Below are positions 16,244 through 26,236 of a stretch of DNA of 64,000 bases, piece after piece. Under the pieces are notes generated by a model. The model did not search any database and was not told the DNA's origin. It saw only the letters and a list, made by a program, of their open reading frames with translations. The stretch's first letter is position 1; each line of letters opens with the position of its first letter. The position numbers were made by a program, and so were the translations under genes. The stretch is from Flavobacterium aerium (lineage in GTDB: Bacteria; Bacteroidota; Bacteroidia; Flavobacteriales; Flavobacteriaceae), in contig NZ_JARQWR010000009.1 of NCBI RefSeq assembly GCF_030766725.1, positions 124,001 to 188,000 on the forward strand, written 5' to 3'.

Positions 16244-19200
16244 TTATTCATTTTTACGTCCAAAACGAGTAAACATTTTGTTGAAGTTATTGAAAGCTAC
16301 TTTATTTTTATTGTAGTATTCAAGGTCACCACGATCTTTCATAATTAGTAATAAACTTCTATATCGTTCAATATTTGTAGCAATATCAACAAAATAAGCT
16401 TCTTGCTCTTTCGATTTTAAACCACTGAAATACACTAGGTTTTCTTGGTATTTTTTTGATAATTGATCTAGTAAAGCTCTCGCTTTTTCTTTCTCATTTA
16501 TTTCATAATATCCACCTGCAAAAGGCTCTAGCAATGTATAGTAGTCAAAGTATTCCAATGGCATTTGAGTCATGGCCAAATCGATTACTTTCTTCGCTTT
16601 ATCCGTTTTACCTTCGTTAATCAATTTATCCATTAAACGAGCGAGGTTGGTACGGTATGAAATGCTGTTTTTTCTAGTTTCAGGATCGTGGTATATTTTT
16701 GGACTACCACTATTACCCCAATCCCAACGCATTACGATATCGTACATTTTGTCGGTATCAATTTGTCCCATATCCAATGGGCTACCACCTTTTTCAATAG
16801 GAGTTTTTACAGGGATAAGTTTGTAAACCATACCTTGTAATTGAAGATAATCCTTCATCCAGATGTAATCATCATCATCAAAACTACCACCAGTAAAGTG
16901 AATAGGTCTTTCCCAATTATTATTGGCGATAACATCAAGCATCATTAATCTGTTTTTGTATAAGGCGCCACCTTTAATATCAACATCAATTGAAGAAACG
17001 ATGGAGTCATTGTATTTAGGATTAACAACTTTATTTTTGATAACAGATTCTTTATCTACTGAAATTTTGATTTTGTTGGTCGGATAGAAATGAATTTTTT
17101 GTCCGTTGTTCATTTCCAATTGAGTTTGAGGATTATCGCTCGCAATAAAACGAATGAAATCTTTAATGTCCCAACGGTTTTCAGTGCGTTTTTGGAAAAT
17201 CATGTAATCTCTAGTTCCCTGAACGTATTGATTGTGTGTAAAAGATATTGGAAGCGGTTCAGACTCGTAAGCCTTCGCTTTCATTTGATCAATGTACCAG
17301 TCTGTCACGAATAAACTAGTGTTTACAATACGTACATCAGTACGATAATGTTCAATTTCTTGAGCATACCATAAAGGGAATGTATCATTATCGCCAATCG
17401 TAAATAGAATGGCATTCTTATCACATGAATCTAAATAAGCTTTTGCCATTGCAATCGCAGTATATTTACCAGAACGATCATGATCATCCCAATTTTTAGC
17501 AGCCATTAATACTGGAGCGGCCAATAAACAAACAGCAATAACAATTGGTCCAGCTATTTTAGGAGCCATGTATTTCTTAATACCATCATAGATGGCATAT
17601 ACACCAAAACCAATCCAAATAGCAAAGACATAGAATGACCCAACTAAAGCATAATCCCTTTCTCTAGGTTCAAAAGGTCTTTCGTTTAAGTATATCTTAA
17701 GTGCAATACCTGTAAATAAAAACAGCGCAAGTAGTACATAGAAGCTTTTTAAATCCTTTTTAGCATGATAGATTAAACCGATTAATCCTAAGATAAAAGG
17801 CAGGAAGTAATAAGTGTTACGGCCTTTATTGTTTAATACATCTTTTGGTAAATTATCTTGAGAGCCTAATCGAGCCTCATCAACAAATTTTACACCACTC
17901 AACCAGTTTCCATTCAGGTTATCATATTTACCTTGAATATCACTTTGACGACCTACAAAGTTCCACATTAAATATCTCCAGTACATATAACCGAATTGAT
18001 ATTCAAACATGAAGCTAATATTGTCCGCTGTTGTAGGCTTGTCAATGATTAAATAATCACTATATGTTTTTAGAAACTTACTATAATCTTCCACTTCAAG
18101 TTGCCCTGAATTATAAGCATTTCTAAATTCAGAAACCGTTTTTTCTACTTCCCCTTTTAATTGTGCTACAGCACCAGCAAGATCTTCTTGAGACATATTC
18201 CCAACATCTAAGCCATATTTCTGTAGTTCATTTTCGTAAGGATAATTTGGGTTTATTCTGAAATTTAGTACATGTGTAAATTTCATATAATTATCAGCAT
18301 GATCCGTACTCCACATTCTAGGTAAGAATGTTTTGTGATCATCACTTGTATTTTGTTTAGCATTAACGTAATTATTTACAATTACATATTTACCAGTCTT
18401 ATAATCTCTTTCGTAGTTTGGTTTGTCATCAGAATAAGGATTATTAGGATCTAAACCAGCGTAAGTATCAGAAAATTGCGGCCCATAGAACAATGGATTA
18501 TCACCATATTGTTCTCTGTTATAGTAGGCCAAAACTTCTCTGGCATCCGAAGGTCTATTCTCATTAATAACGACATTGGCATTAGAACGTACCGGTAACA
18601 TTAGCCAAGTAGAGAATCCAATGAATATAAATAAAATACTTAATAGTAAAGTATTAATCTGTACTAAGCCTTTTTTACGAGTGTATTTTAAACCAAAATA
18701 GAAAATAGCAGCTAGTAAAAGTGTAACAAAGATGGTTCCTGAGTTGAAAGGGAATCCTAAGCTATTCACCATGAATACCTCCGTTTTACCAAAGAATCCC
18801 ATGGTAAGAGGTAATAACAATTTGAAGATGAATAAAAGGATAGCGACTACGACAATGTTCGCAACAATGAAGTTTTTTACAGTAATCGTTTTATAATGCT
18901 TAAAATAATAGATAAATCCAATAGATGGGATAGTTAACAATGCCATGAAGTGTACTCCGAATGACAATCCTACGATTAAAGAAATGATTAATAACCATTT
19001 ATTACCTCTAGGAGTATCCATGTCTTGTTCCCAACGTAATCCAAGCCATAAAAGTAAAGCGATTAATAAAGAAGCCATCGCATAAACCTCTGCTTCAACA
19101 GCATTAAACCAGAAACTATCAGAGAAAGTATAGGCCAAAGAACCTACAAATGCACTTCCTAATATTACAATAAGGTTGCTATTATTTAATTCGGAAAATT

Positions 19201-19525
19201 GTGCAATAATCTTTTTTAGGATCATTGTAGTCGACCAAAACATAAAAAGTATGGTAAATGCACTCGAGAAAACCGACATCATATTTACCATCAAAGCTAC
19301 TTTTGTAGCATCAGTAGCAAACATTGCAAAGAAGGCTCCAAGCATTTGGAATAGGGGCGCTCCAGGTGGATGTCCAACCTCTAATTTAGCAGCTGTAGCA
19401 ATGTATTCACCACAATCCCAGAAACTTAATGTAGGCTCAACTGTAAGAGTGTAAGTTATTAATGCAATGGCAAAAGTAAACCAGCCTATAATAGTATTCC
19501 ATTTTTTGAAATTGAGTGTTACCAT
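16244..19525 (-). CDS. DUF2723 polytopic membrane protein, copy B (GT-C-like)
   Basis: A 1093-residue protein, the same length as copy A and without visible gaps against it. The canonical block SFWDCGEYIATAAKLEVGHP is present near residue 35, followed by many membrane segments and a soluble C-terminal half containing FYPTNKIKISVDKES and a helical end. Family knowledge points to a GT-C-type, polyprenyl-sugar-dependent glycosyltransferase; this is inference. Start is ATG 19525 (MVTLNFKKWN), which aligns with the start of copy A; an upstream ATG at 19549 adds eight unaligned residues. It has its own promoter-like element and terminator. Because it keeps the usual WDCGEY motif, it is more likely the ancestral copy. 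Confidence 0.9.
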   Translation of the reverse strand: MVTLNFKKWNTIIGWFTFAIALITYTLTVEPTLSFWDCGEYIATAAKLEVGHPPGAPLFQMLGAFFAMFATDATKVALMVNMMSVFSSAFTILFMFWSTTMILKKIIAQFSELNNSNLIVILGSAFVGSLAYTFSDSFWFNAVEAEVYAMASLLIALLLWLGLRWEQDMDTPRGNKWLLIISLIVGLSFGVHFMALLTIPSIGFIYYFKHYKTITVKNFIVANIVVVAILLFIFKLLLPLTMGFFGKTEVFMVNSLGFPFNSGTIFVTLLLAAIFYFGLKYTRKKGLVQINTLLLSILFIFIGFSTWLMLPVRSNANVVINENRPSDAREVLAYYNREQYGDNPLFYGPQFSDTYAGLDPNNPYSDDKPNYERDYKTGKYVIVNNYVNAKQNTSDDHKTFLPRMWSTDHADNYMKFTHVLNFRINPNYPYENELQKYGLDVGNMSQEDLAGAVAQLKGEVEKTVSEFRNAYNSGQLEVEDYSKFLKTYSDYLIIDKPTTADNISFMFEYQFGYMYWRYLMWNFVGRQSDIQGKYDNLNGNWLSGVKFVDEARLGSQDNLPKDVLNNKGRNTYYFLPFILGLIGLIYHAKKDLKSFYVLLALFLFTGIALKIYLNERPFEPRERDYALVGSFYVFAIWIGFGVYAIYDGIKKYMAPKIAGPIVIAVCLLAAPVLMAAKNWDDHDRSGKYTAIAMAKAYLDSCDKNAILFTIGDNDTFPLWYAQEIEHYRTDVRIVNTSLFVTDWYIDQMKAKAYESEPLPISFTHNQYVQGTRDYMIFQKRTENRWDIKDFIRFIASDNPQTQLEMNNGQKIHFYPTNKIKISVDKESVIKNKVVNPKYNDSIVSSIDVDIKGGALYKNRLMMLDVIANNNWERPIHFTGGSFDDDDYIWMKDYLQLQGMVYKLIPVKTPIEKGGSPLDMGQIDTDKMYDIVMRWDWGNSGSPKIYHDPETRKNSISYRTNLARLMDKLINEGKTDKAKKVIDLAMTQMPLEYFDYYTLLEPFAGGYYEINEKEKARALLDQLSKKYQENLVYFSGLKSKEQEAYFVDIATNIERYRSLLLIMKDRGDLEYYNKNKVAFNNFNKMFTRFGRKNE

Positions 19526-19562
19526 ATTTGTGTTTTCAGTATTGTACAAAAATTTTGATTTA

Positions 19563-19570
19563 CAAAGAAA
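19563..19570 (-). promoter_or_regulatory. Probable promoter element of DUF2723 copy B
   Basis: Minus-strand TTTCTTTG, the same sequence and position relative to the gene as before copy A. It has one mismatch to the Bacteroidota -7 consensus. Confidence 0.45.
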
Positions 19571-19629
19571 ATGTTTTTTTGCTTAAAAAAAATGCTTTAA
19601 TTTTTTTTTAATAGTTTTTTAAAAAAAAG

Positions 19630-19660
19630 TTTGTGTACATGGAAAAATGTATTAAATTTG
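19630..19660 (+). promoter_or_regulatory. tRNA-Gln promoter
   Basis: TTTG (19630-19633), a 19-base spacer, then TAAATTTG (19653-19660). This is a full match to the Bacteroidota housekeeping promoter, with the first tRNA base 20 nt after the -7 element. Confidence 0.85.
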
Positions 19661-19679
19661 CACCCGAATAATGAAGGAT

Positions 19680-19750
19680 TGGTCTATGGTGTAATGGTAA
19701 CACAACTGTTTTTGGTGCAGTCTTTCAAGGTTCGAGTCCTTGTAGACCAA
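19680..19750 (+). tRNA. tRNA-Gln (TTG), copy 1
   Basis: A 71-nt cloverleaf. The acceptor arms are TGGTCTA and TAGACCA with discriminator A. The D arm is GTG/CAC around AATGGTAA, the anticodon arm ACTGT/GCAGT encloses the loop TTTTGGT (anticodon TTG), and the T arm is CAAGG-TTCGAGT-CCTTG. CCA is not encoded. The U1-A72 first pair is the usual one for glutamine tRNA. It is followed at once by a terminator. Confidence 0.97.
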
Positions 19751-19751
19751 C

Positions 19752-19780
19752 AAAAGCCTCTCTTTACCGAGAGGCTTTTT
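19752..19780 (+). terminator. Terminator of tRNA-Gln copy 1
   Basis: Stem AAAAGCCTCTC / GAGAGGCTTTT with loop TTTACC and a T tail, starting 2 bases after the tRNA. Confidence 0.92.
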
Positions 19781-19842
19781 ATTTAAAATAGGAGCAGTGT
19801 TGCTTTTGGAGGTTAAAAAAGGTTACGTTTTTGAAAATATAT

Positions 19843-19913
19843 TGGTCTATGGTGTAATGGTAACACAACTGTTTTTGGTGCAGTCTTTCAAGGTTCGAGT
19901 CCTTGTAGACCAA
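19843..19913 (+). tRNA. tRNA-Gln (TTG), copy 2
   Basis: Identical over all 71 bases to the copy at 19680, 163 bases downstream. The spacer upstream carries TACGTTTTTG, a possible -7 element (about 19824-19833). With a terminator after copy 1, this copy is probably transcribed from its own promoter. Confidence 0.97.
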
Positions 19914-19917
19914 CATA

Positions 19918-19948
19918 AAAAGCCTCTCATAACTGAGAGGCTTTTTTT
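19918..19948 (+). terminator. Terminator of tRNA-Gln copy 2, possibly bidirectional
   Basis: Stem AAAAGCCTCTCA / TGAGAGGCTTTT, loop TAAC, seven T residues after. On the opposite strand the A-run also gives a T tail, so it can stop the convergent stress-protein gene whose stop is at 19973. Confidence 0.92.
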
Positions 19949-19972
19949 ATAGTAATTTTTTTGAATCCGATT

Positions 19973-20797
19973 TTAGATTTTAAAAGTGATTACAGGTCTT
20001 ACGGCATGATTTACAAGATCTTCGCTGATACTTCCGTTGAAAAAGTGATTCAATCCTTTTCTTCCATGAGTACTCATTCCAATAATGTCAGCTTTAGTGT
20101 GGCTGGCAAAGTTCAAAATCCCTTTTTCTACATTAACATCATTGTATACGTGTAGAGAGTAGTTGTCAAGTTTGAAATTTTTGACAAAATCAGTCATTAT
20201 TTTTTCGCTTTCATCAGTAGATTTAAAGTCGTTAGGTGTGTTAATCATTACCAAATGAAGATGTGCGTTAAAGATTGCGGCAAAGTCAATAGCTTTTTGG
20301 AAAGGTTTTTTGATTTCGTTAGAGAAATCGGAAGCAAATACGAAATTTTCAATAGTAAAATCCGTATAGTCTTTCTTTACAACTAAAACAGGAACATCTG
20401 AAGTGCGGACAACTTTTTCGGTGTTAGATCCGATAAAGACTTCTTCAAAGCCAGAAGCGCCATGAGATCCCATTACAATGAGGTCAATTTCATGTTTTTT
20501 GCTAGATTTCATAATACCTTCAAAGGCTCTTTCAAATTGGACAGCCTCCGTAACAGGAATGTCAGATAAAAAGTCTTGATTCTTTATGCTTTCAAATTTT
20601 TCATGCGCTTTTTGCATGAAAAACATTACTTCAGGAATATCGCTTCCACCGGTCATGGCATCGCTCATTTGACTTGGTAATTCTAGCATGTGTAGGAGAA
20701 AGATTTCACCATTGTTTTTTTTAGCGATTTGTGCGGCTACTTTTAAAGCGTATTCTGCATGGTCTGAAAAATCGGTGGGAACTAAAATTCGTTTCAT
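19973..20797 (-). CDS. Universal stress protein, tandem UspA domains
   Basis: A 274-residue cytoplasmic protein made of two UspA domains (about 1-144 and 150-274). Each begins with a beta strand and an Asp-containing loop (ILVPTDFSDHAEYAL; FVFASDFSNEI). The ATP-binding signature is present in both: MGSHGASGFEEVFIGSNTE in the first and MSTHGRKGLNHFFNGSISE in the second, so both domains may bind nucleotide. Family members are induced by starvation and stress and bind ATP or AMP; a specific role cannot be given. It is a single gene with a weak -7-like TATCTTTA upstream on the minus strand. Confidence 0.93.
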   Translation of the reverse strand: MKRILVPTDFSDHAEYALKVAAQIAKKNNGEIFLLHMLELPSQMSDAMTGGSDIPEVMFFMQKAHEKFESIKNQDFLSDIPVTEAVQFERAFEGIMKSSKKHEIDLIVMGSHGASGFEEVFIGSNTEKVVRTSDVPVLVVKKDYTDFTIENFVFASDFSNEIKKPFQKAIDFAAIFNAHLHLVMINTPNDFKSTDESEKIMTDFVKNFKLDNYSLHVYNDVNVEKGILNFASHTKADIIGMSTHGRKGLNHFFNGSISEDLVNHAVRPVITFKI

Positions 20798-20905
20798 AAT
20801 TAAAAAGTATAAGTTGTTGTGTAATATTTAGTTTGTTAATGGTATAATAAAGATAAGAATAAATTTTTACATCACGTAATGATTTAGATTATATAAAAAA
20901 AACAC

Positions 20906-20913
20906 TATATTTG
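20906..20913 (+). promoter_or_regulatory. Promoter -7 element of the rimP-nusA-infB operon
   Basis: TATATTTG matches TAnnTTTG exactly. A TTTA at 20883-20886 lies 19 bases upstream, in place of TTTG. Transcription would start near 20919, giving a leader of about 55 nt that contains the hairpin at 20942. Confidence 0.65.
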
Positions 20914-20941
20914 CATCGTTATTTAATAAAAACTAGATAAT

Positions 20942-20966
20942 GAGGGGACTGGTGTCCCCTCTTTTT
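20942..20966 (+). promoter_or_regulatory. Terminator-like hairpin in the rimP leader (candidate attenuator)
   Basis: Perfect 8-bp stem GAGGGGAC (20942-20949) / GTCCCCTC (20954-20961), loop TGGT, followed directly by TTTTT (20962-20966). It lies between the promoter and the rimP ATG at 20975, so it must be read through for the operon to be expressed. The operon encodes NusA, a termination factor, which suggests feedback control; that link is inferred. Confidence 0.75.
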
Positions 20967-20974
20967 ATAAAAAT

Positions 20975-21439
20975 ATGACATTCAAAGAAAAAGTTAAAAA
21001 TCTGCTTACAGAGGCTCTTGACGAAAGACCTTCAATATTTTTGATTGATTTCACTATTTCCGATAGTAACAAAATTATCGTAACTTTAGATGGTGATAAT
21101 GGTATAAATCTACAAGATTGTATTGACGTAAGTAGAGCAATAGAGCATAATTTAGATCGTGAAGAACATGATTTTGCTCTTGAAGTTGCTTCTGCAGGAC
21201 TTTCAACACCATTGAAGATGGTTAGACAATATAAGAAAAGTATTGGAAGAAAGCTAATTGTAAAAACAGCGACAGAAAAGATTGAAGCGGATCTCGTAGA
21301 TGTAAACGATGAGTTCATTGTTCTTGAATGGACAGCTAGAGAACCAAAAAAAGTAGGTAAAGGCAAGGAAACGGTTCAGAAGAGATTAGAGCTTCCCTAC
21401 AATGATATAAAAGAAGCAATTGTTACAGTAACATTTTAA
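20975..21439 (+). CDS. rimP: Ribosome maturation factor RimP
   Basis: A 154-residue protein required for maturation of the 30S subunit. The N-terminal domain (about 1-80) includes [20 protein letters not shown] and [10 protein letters not shown], the latter matching the family SPGxxRPL site. The C-terminal SH3-like domain (about 85-150) ends in [15 protein letters not shown]. It is the first gene of the conserved rimP-nusA-infB operon, 13 bases before nusA. ATG 20975 is the first start after the leader hairpin. Confidence 0.95.
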   Translation: MTFKEKVKNLLTEALDERPSIFLIDFTISDSNKIIVTLDGDNGINLQDCIDVSRAIEHNLDREEHDFALEVASAGLSTPLKMVRQYKKSIGRKLIVKTATEKIEADLVDVNDEFIVLEWTAREPKKVGKGKETVQKRLELPYNDIKEAIVTVTF

Positions 21440-21452
21440 TTAAAAGATTGGC

Positions 21453-22694
21453 ATGGAAAATATTGCATTAATCGAGTCATTTTCAGAGTTTAAAGACGAT
21501 AAACTTATTGATCGTGTAACGCTTATGGCGATTTTGGAGGATGTGTTTAGAAATGCATTGAAAAAGAAATATGGTTCTGACGATAATTTCGATATAATTA
21601 TAAATCCTGATAAAGGAGATATGGAGATTTGGAGAAAACGTATTGTTGTTGCAGATGACGATCTTGATTTTGAAAATCAAGAGATTGCTCTTTCTGAAGC
21701 AAGAAGAATCGAACCAGATTTTGAGATTGGTGAAGAGGTTTCTGAGGAAGTAAAATTGATTGATTTAGGAAGAAGAGCGATCTTGGCATTACGTCAAAAC
21801 TTGATTTCTAAAATTCATGAACACGATAATACAAATCTTTATAAGCAATTTAAAGATTTAATTGGCGATATTTACACCGCAGAAGTACACCATGTTCGAC
21901 CAAGAGCTGTCATTTTAGTTGATGATGAAGGAAACGAAATTGTACTTCCAAAAGAAAAACAGATTCCATCTGATTTCTTTAGAAAAGGAGATAACGTTCG
22001 TGGAATTATTGAAAATGTTGAGTTAAAAGGGAATAAACCTCAAATTATTATGTCTAGAACTTCTGAGAAGTTTTTAGAGAAATTATTTGAACAAGAAATA
22101 CCAGAAGTTTTCGACGGGTTGATTACAGTTAAAAAAGTAGTTAGAATTCCAGGTGAAAAAGCGAAAGTAGCAGTTGATTCCTATGATGATAGAATTGATC
22201 CAGTAGGAGCTTGTGTAGGTATGAAAGGTTCTCGTATTCACGGAATAGTTCGTGAATTAGGAAATGAAAATATTGATGTAATCAATTATACAACTAATAC
22301 ACAATTGTATATAACTAGAGCGCTAAGTCCAGCAAAAGTTTCTTCTATTAAAATTAATGAAGATACAAAAAGAGCGGAAGTATTCTTAAAGTTAGAAGAA
22401 GTATCTAAAGCAATTGGTAGAGGTGGACATAATATTAAGCTAGCGGGTCAATTGACAGGTTACGAGTTAGATGTTATTAGAGAAGGAAATTTAGTAGAAG
22501 ACGAAGATGTCGAATTAACTGAATTCTCTGATGAAATCGAAAGCTGGGTAATAGAAGAATTTGCAAAAATTGGTTTAGATACTGCACGCAGTATTTTAAA
22601 ACAAGATGTAGAAGATTTAGTAAGAAGAACGGATCTTGAAGAAGAAACAATTCTTGATGTAATAAGAATTTTAAAAGAAGAGTTTGAAGACTAA
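21453..22694 (+). CDS. nusA: Transcription termination/antitermination factor NusA
   Basis: A 413-residue NusA. The order is: N-terminal RNA polymerase-binding domain (1-130), S1 domain (about 135-200), and two KH domains (DRIDPVGACVGMKGSRIHGI around 250; SKAIGRGGHNIKLAGQLTG around 320). The C-terminal segment is acidic and short. Compared with the E. coli protein it lacks the two acidic repeats, as in most Bacteroidota. It binds nascent RNA and polymerase to modulate pausing and termination. It sits between rimP and infB in the standard operon. Confidence 0.96.
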   Translation: MENIALIESFSEFKDDKLIDRVTLMAILEDVFRNALKKKYGSDDNFDIIINPDKGDMEIWRKRIVVADDDLDFENQEIALSEARRIEPDFEIGEEVSEEVKLIDLGRRAILALRQNLISKIHEHDNTNLYKQFKDLIGDIYTAEVHHVRPRAVILVDDEGNEIVLPKEKQIPSDFFRKGDNVRGIIENVELKGNKPQIIMSRTSEKFLEKLFEQEIPEVFDGLITVKKVVRIPGEKAKVAVDSYDDRIDPVGACVGMKGSRIHGIVRELGNENIDVINYTTNTQLYITRALSPAKVSSIKINEDTKRAEVFLKLEEVSKAIGRGGHNIKLAGQLTGYELDVIREGNLVEDEDVELTEFSDEIESWVIEEFAKIGLDTARSILKQDVEDLVRRTDLEEETILDVIRILKEEFED

Positions 22695-22730
22695 TTCTTC
22701 TGTATAATAAAATAATATTAAAAAGGTTTT

Positions 22731-25664
22731 ATGTCTGAAGAGAGAATAATAAGAATAAACAAAGTTTTAAGGGAATTAAATATTTCGTTAGATAGAGCTG
22801 TTGATTATCTAAAAGATAAAGGATTTGATATTGAAGCAAGTCCCAACACTAAGATTTCTGACGAAGTGTATAATGTCTTGTGCGGTCAATTTTCTGTTGA
22901 CAAAGGGAAAAAAGAGGCTTCTATTGAAGTGGGAGAGGAGAAAAGAAAAGAGAAAGAAGCACTGCGTTTAGAAAGAGAACGTGAAATAGAAGAGAAACGC
23001 AAGCAAGACGAGGAAAGACAAAGACAAGAAATTGTTAAAGCGAAAGCTATTCTTTCTGCTCCTAAACAAGTGGGTAAGATTGATCTTAATCCAGCGAAAA
23101 AACCAGCTATTACACCTTCTAAACCAGAAGAGGTAAAAGTGGTTACGCCTCTCGAAGCAAAACCAGAACCAGTAGAAGTTCAAAAACCTGTAGTAGAAGT
23201 GGTTGAAAAACCTAAAGTTTCTTTTGAGAAAAAAGAAGCGACTCCTCCTTCAGAAACAATAAAACCAACCAGCGTTAGTCCTGCTGAAACTAAACCTGTA
23301 CAAGAGGTTAAGCCAGTTGAGAATAAAGCTACTGAAGATAAAAAGGTGGAAGTGAAGAAAGAAGAGAAGAAGATTGATGCGCCAGTAAAAGCTAAAGAAG
23401 ATGCGAATGCAGAAGCTGCACCCGTTGAAGAAGTGATTACAACGCAATATCAAAAGCTTACAGGAACTACTTTTACAGGCCAAACTATTGACCTTACGCA
23501 GTTCAATAAGCCAAAAAAGAAAAAAGAAGAGCCAAAACCTGTAGGGAACAAGCCTGGAGGGAATAATAATAATTCGGCTGCTTCAAAAAACAAAAGAAAA
23601 AGAATCGCTCCTAAGCCGGGCGCTCCTAAGCCACCTGGAACACCAAATACAACTGGTGGGAATAATAACAATAACAGAAACGCAGGTGGAGGAAATAGTG
23701 CTCCAAGACCAGGTTTTGTTAAAGGAAAAAGACCAGCTATTGTTGCTAAGGTTGAGCCTACTGATGAAGAGGTTAAAAACCAAATTAGAGAGACTTTAGA
23801 GAAACTACAAGGTAAAGGTGGTAAATCTAAGGCGGCTAAATATAGAAGAGATAAAAGAGATACGCACAGACAAAAGTCTGATGACGAACAAAGATTATTA
23901 GACGCTGGTAGTAAAACAATCAAGGTAACAGAATTTGTTACTGTAGGTGAAGTTGCTACGATGATGGATGTGCCTATTACGAAAGTAATATCAGTATGTA
24001 TGTCATTAGGAATCATGGTTACCATGAACCAACGTTTAGATGCAGAGACATTATCGATTGTAGCAGATGAATTCGGTTACGAAGTTGAATTTATTACAGT
24101 TGATATTGAAGAAGCAATCCAAGTTGTGGAAGATAAACCGGAAGATTTAGTTCATAGAGCTCCTATCGTTACGGTAATGGGTCACGTCGATCACGGTAAA
24201 ACATCTTTACTGGATTATATCCGTAGCGAGAATGTTATTGCTGGTGAGTCAGGTGGAATCACACAACACATTGGTGCATATAGTGTAACTTTAGAGAGTG
24301 GTCAAAAGATTACTTTCCTAGATACACCAGGTCACGAAGCGTTTACCGCAATGCGTGCACGTGGTGCTCAAGTAACGGATATTGCAATTATTGTGATTGC
24401 GGCGGATGATGATATCATGCCACAAACTAAAGAAGCAATTAGCCATGCACAAGCAGCAGGGGTACCATTATTATTTGCAATCAACAAAGTGGATAAGCCA
24501 ACAGCAAATCCAGAAAAAATAAAAGAAAGATTAGCAGGAATGAACTTGTTAGTTGAGGACTGGGGTGGTAAAATCCAATCTCATGATATCTCTGCAAAAA
24601 CAGGTTTAGGAGTTAAGGATTTATTAGAGAAAGTTTTATTAGAAGCTGAATTATTAGATTTAAAAGCTAATCCAAACAAACAAGCAGTTGGAACAGTAGT
24701 AGAGGCTTTCTTGGATAAAGGAAGAGGATACATTTCAACAGTTTTAGTTCAAAGCGGAACATTACGTATTGGTGATTACGTGTTAGCAGGTAAACATCAT
24801 GGTAAAGTGAAAGCAATGCATGATGAAAGAGGTAAAAACATTAAAGTTGCTGGTCCATCTACACCAATATCTATATTAGGTCTTGATGGTGCTTCAACTG
24901 CGGGTGATAAATTCAGTGTTTTTGACGATGAAAAAGAAGCAAAACAAATTGCAGCAAAACGTACGCAGTTAATGAGAGAACAATCTGTTCGTACACAAAG
25001 ACACATTACGTTAGCTGAAATTGGACGTAGAATTGCTTTAGGACAATTTAAAGAATTGAATATTATCCTTAAAGGGGATGTGGATGGTTCTGTTGAAGCA
25101 TTGTCTGATTCATTCTCTAAATTATCTACTGACGAAATCCAAATTAACATCATTCATAAAGGTGTTGGAGCAATTACTGAATCTGACGTATTGTTAGCTT
25201 CTGCTTCAGATGCGATTATTATCGGATTTAATGTTAGGCCTTCTGGAAATGCTAGACAATTAGCAGACAAAGAAGAAATTGATATCAGAAACTACTCTAT
25301 TATCTACGATGCAATTGATGACTTAAAAGATGCTATGGAAGGTATGTTATCTCCAGAGATGAAAGAAGAAATCACAGGTACTGCTGAAATCAGAGAGACA
25401 TTTAAAATCTCTAAGGTGGGTACAATTGCAGGATGTATGGTTACAGATGGTAAGATCTTTAGAAGTTCTAGAATTCGCTTAATTAGAGAAGGAGTCGTGA
25501 TTTATACGGGTGAATTATCTACATTGAAACGATTTAAAGACGATGTAAAAGAAGTAGCTAAAGGATACGATTGTGGTATTCAGATTAAGAACTACAACGA
25601 TATTAAAGAGTACGATATTATTGAAGCATTCCAAGAGATTGCAGTGAAGAAAAAATTGAAATAA
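22731..25664 (+). CDS. infB: Translation initiation factor IF-2
   Basis: A 977-residue GTPase that delivers initiator tRNA to the 30S subunit. The N-terminal helix-turn-helix segment (1-60) is followed by a long, charged, low-complexity linker (about 60-380) rich in Lys, Glu, Pro and Val, then Asn/Gly-rich stretches (GGNNNN). The core domains follow: IF2_N-like, then the G domain with [11 protein letters not shown] (G1), DTPGHEAF (G3) and NKVD (G4), domain II, and the C-terminal domains. It is large for the family because of the linker, as is typical for the phylum. It is the last gene of the operon and is followed by a strong terminator. Confidence 0.97.
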   Translation: MSEERIIRINKVLRELNISLDRAVDYLKDKGFDIEASPNTKISDEVYNVLCGQFSVDKGKKEASIEVGEEKRKEKEALRLEREREIEEKRKQDEERQRQEIVKAKAILSAPKQVGKIDLNPAKKPAITPSKPEEVKVVTPLEAKPEPVEVQKPVVEVVEKPKVSFEKKEATPPSETIKPTSVSPAETKPVQEVKPVENKATEDKKVEVKKEEKKIDAPVKAKEDANAEAAPVEEVITTQYQKLTGTTFTGQTIDLTQFNKPKKKKEEPKPVGNKPGGNNNNSAASKNKRKRIAPKPGAPKPPGTPNTTGGNNNNNRNAGGGNSAPRPGFVKGKRPAIVAKVEPTDEEVKNQIRETLEKLQGKGGKSKAAKYRRDKRDTHRQKSDDEQRLLDAGSKTIKVTEFVTVGEVATMMDVPITKVISVCMSLGIMVTMNQRLDAETLSIVADEFGYEVEFITVDIEEAIQVVEDKPEDLVHRAPIVTVMGHVDHGKTSLLDYIRSENVIAGESGGITQHIGAYSVTLESGQKITFLDTPGHEAFTAMRARGAQVTDIAIIVIAADDDIMPQTKEAISHAQAAGVPLLFAINKVDKPTANPEKIKERLAGMNLLVEDWGGKIQSHDISAKTGLGVKDLLEKVLLEAELLDLKANPNKQAVGTVVEAFLDKGRGYISTVLVQSGTLRIGDYVLAGKHHGKVKAMHDERGKNIKVAGPSTPISILGLDGASTAGDKFSVFDDEKEAKQIAAKRTQLMREQSVRTQRHITLAEIGRRIALGQFKELNIILKGDVDGSVEALSDSFSKLSTDEIQINIIHKGVGAITESDVLLASASDAIIIGFNVRPSGNARQLADKEEIDIRNYSIIYDAIDDLKDAMEGMLSPEMKEEITGTAEIRETFKISKVGTIAGCMVTDGKIFRSSRIRLIREGVVIYTGELSTLKRFKDDVKEVAKGYDCGIQIKNYNDIKEYDIIEAFQEIAVKKKLK

Positions 25665-25685
25665 TATTCTTTATATATACTAAAA

Positions 25686-25719
25686 AAAGCGTCCCGAGAT
25701 TATCGGGACGCTTTTTTTT
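25686..25719 (+). terminator. Terminator of rimP-nusA-infB
   Basis: Perfect 12-bp stem AAAGCGTCCCGA (25686-25697) / TCGGGACGCTTT (25703-25714), 5-base loop, then a T tail. It is 21 bases after the infB stop. Confidence 0.95.
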
Positions 25720-25743
25720 ATGCTCTTATTGATTGGTTTAGTC

Positions 25744-26133
25744 TTATTTGTTAGGACGAATTAAAAGTGCATTAGGGTACTTTTTTTTCACTTCAAGTAG
25801 GTTCTTTTCAGCTTCAATTTTGGTTTTAAAATTTCCAACCCATACTTTATACGATGGAGTATTAAAAACGATTGTTCCATCAAGGTTTTTATATTCTCTT
25901 TTAAAGTCCGATAATGTCTTTCTTGAGGCATCACTATCACCATAAAAAATTTGAATTTTATAACGATCATTTACTGTTATAGAAGAGTTTATTTTCCTTT
26001 TTTCGTTCAATAATTGTTCAAATTTAGGGTCTTGTTCTACCGTAATATTCTTATCTTGTGAATATAACGTATGAGTTGCCGTTGCCATAAAAATAGCGGG
26101 TAAAATGATTTTTCGAAGTGTTAAGATTCTCAT
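25744..26133 (-). CDS. SPOR-domain exported protein
   Basis: A 129-residue protein with a signal peptide (MRILTLRKIILPAIFMATAT, cleaved near SQDKN) and a C-terminal SPOR-like domain (about 55-125: YKIQIFYGDS, FNTPSYKVWVGNFKTKIEA, then KYPNALLIRPNK). SPOR domains bind denuded peptidoglycan glycans, often at the division site. A periplasmic cell-wall role is inferred. The start is set at ATG 26133, not the in-frame ATG at 26154: the earlier codon would fall within the promoter -7 element (26152-26159). It is convergent with infB and divergent from actA. Confidence 0.85.
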   Translation of the reverse strand: MRILTLRKIILPAIFMATATHTLYSQDKNITVEQDPKFEQLLNEKRKINSSITVNDRYKIQIFYGDSDASRKTLSDFKREYKNLDGTIVFNTPSYKVWVGNFKTKIEAEKNLLEVKKKYPNALLIRPNK

Positions 26134-26151
26134 AATGAAGTGTATTTTGTG

Positions 26152-26159
26152 CAAATGTA
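26152..26159 (-). promoter_or_regulatory. Promoter -7 element of the SPOR gene
   Basis: Minus-strand TACATTTG, an exact TAnnTTTG match 18 bases before the chosen ATG. It excludes the in-frame upstream ATG as the start. Confidence 0.65.
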
Positions 26160-26236
26160 ATACTTATAGAATTAATCAATTTAAAAAATATTATTTAGAA
26201 TTGTTATAAATTGATAATTATGCATTGTTTTGATTA

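Noticed and set aside
19680..19913. Mobile element integrated at a tRNA gene
   Set aside because: The two tRNA copies are complete, only 163 bases apart, with their own terminators and no integrase or partial repeat; a simple tandem duplication explains them.
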